Below are positions 63,501 through 64,000 of a stretch of DNA of 64,000 bases, in pieces. Numbering within the stretch: the first letter of the stretch is position 1; each line of letters starts with the position of its first letter. Origin of the DNA: Centropus unirufus (lineage: Eukaryota > Chordata > Aves > Cuculiformes > Centropidae); NCBI GenBank assembly GCA_013397695.1, contig VYZI01000192.1, positions 1,251,807 to 1,315,806 on the forward strand, in the 5' to 3' direction. A program made the translations under genes and the position numbers. Below the pieces are notes generated by a model that searched no databases, was not told the DNA's origin, and saw nothing but the letters and a program-made list of their open reading frames with translations.

Positions 63501-64000
63501 CAGCTCTGAAAAATGTAGTTTTCAAGTGGAATTGATCCCAGGACTTGATTTTAAAGCACCTGGCTGGTTTTGATGCAATGCTCACCCACTATGGCTGGCA
63601 TGGATAAGGTCAATGGTGTGACACTGCTCTGAGTGCACTCTTAGGCCATAGCTCAAATTATACCCACGGGTCACTGTATTGCAGCTGCAATGCCACTAAC
63701 TAAAACCTTCCATGGGAGGCTGCCTGTGGCCCCAGAGCCTTTATTCCCAGTGCAGTATTTTGCAGGTGCTACGTGTTGCTGGGATGGCAGTGGTGTCTCC
63801 TGCAAGAGTAAGGCAGTAACACTAGGCTATGTCCTTACAACAACATTTACTCAGAAGTGGATGAATGTTTAAGGGTTGTATGCTGTTTTGAGGGCTTTGG
63901 CTAAGGATTTAAAAAGGAAATCTAAGAGTGTTACATCTGAAGTTGCCTACTTCTGTCAAGACACAGCAGGCTCGCTGCATCCACTGTTCCTCCCACACTG

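Larger units (their letters stand above)
53001..64000. other. Intergenic sequence, no gene or transposon recognised
   Basis: Unique AT-rich DNA to the end of the window. Items seen: three GTTAAT words at 9-bp spacing (53616-53642), a T-run at 54059-54078, a perfect 22-bp palindrome (54577-54598), an A-run near 60004-60013, and open frames at 60270-60737 (155 codons) and 60949-61176 (75 codons) on the plus strand. Those frames are about as long as expected by chance and carry no domain I recognise. Confidence 0.5.

Noticed and set aside
1..64000. CRISPR array, operon, tRNA, rRNA, riboswitch or phage-like system
   Set aside because: No regularly spaced direct repeats, no compact co-directional genes and no recognisable structural RNA were seen. 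Base composition and the CR1 elements point to vertebrate nuclear DNA.

Overview
The window looks like non-coding, repeat-bearing vertebrate DNA, most likely from a bird. The main evidence is the set of CR1 (chicken repeat 1) non-LTR retrotransposon copies. Several carry the CR1-type 3' terminus built from repeats of an ATTCTATG-like octamer (11406-11435, about 23262-23274, 35150-35174, and the complement at 1149-1165, 38188-38202 and 40538-40558). A crocodilian or turtle source is less likely but cannot be excluded from sequence alone. I could not recognise any functional protein-coding gene, tRNA, rRNA, CpG-island promoter, CRISPR array or prokaryotic feature. The long open frames are CR1 remnants, frames running through runs of N, or open stretches of about the length expected by chance.

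Layout: (1) 1149 to about 4450, minus strand, is a degraded CR1 that still spans both ORFs: zinc-finger/coiled-coil/esterase ORF1, endonuclease and reverse transcriptase ORF2, and 3' UTR. (2) About 4451-10494 is unique sequence. (3) 10495-11435, plus strand, is a CR1 3' segment interrupted by a 440-bp assembly gap. (4) 11436-21019 is unique. (5) 21020-23274, plus strand, is a longer CR1 copy interrupted by a 455-bp gap at the same internal point. (6) 23275-33111 is unique. (7) 33112-33785 and 34018-35174 are two more plus-strand CR1 copies; the first lacks its 3' end. (8) 38188-38552, 40538-41780 and about 42150-42610 are minus-strand CR1 copies of differing decay. (9) From about 42611 to 64000 I recognise no CR1 or other transposon.

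No genes act together here. The CR1 copies are dead: they carry stops, frameshifts, deletions and substitutions at catalytic residues. The observation most worth checking is that the sequences abutting the two assembly gaps are almost identical for over 200 bp, 11.8 kb apart, while similarity falls away from the gaps. This suggests a repeat-driven assembly error or, less likely, gene conversion. I did not find a convincing new biological system.
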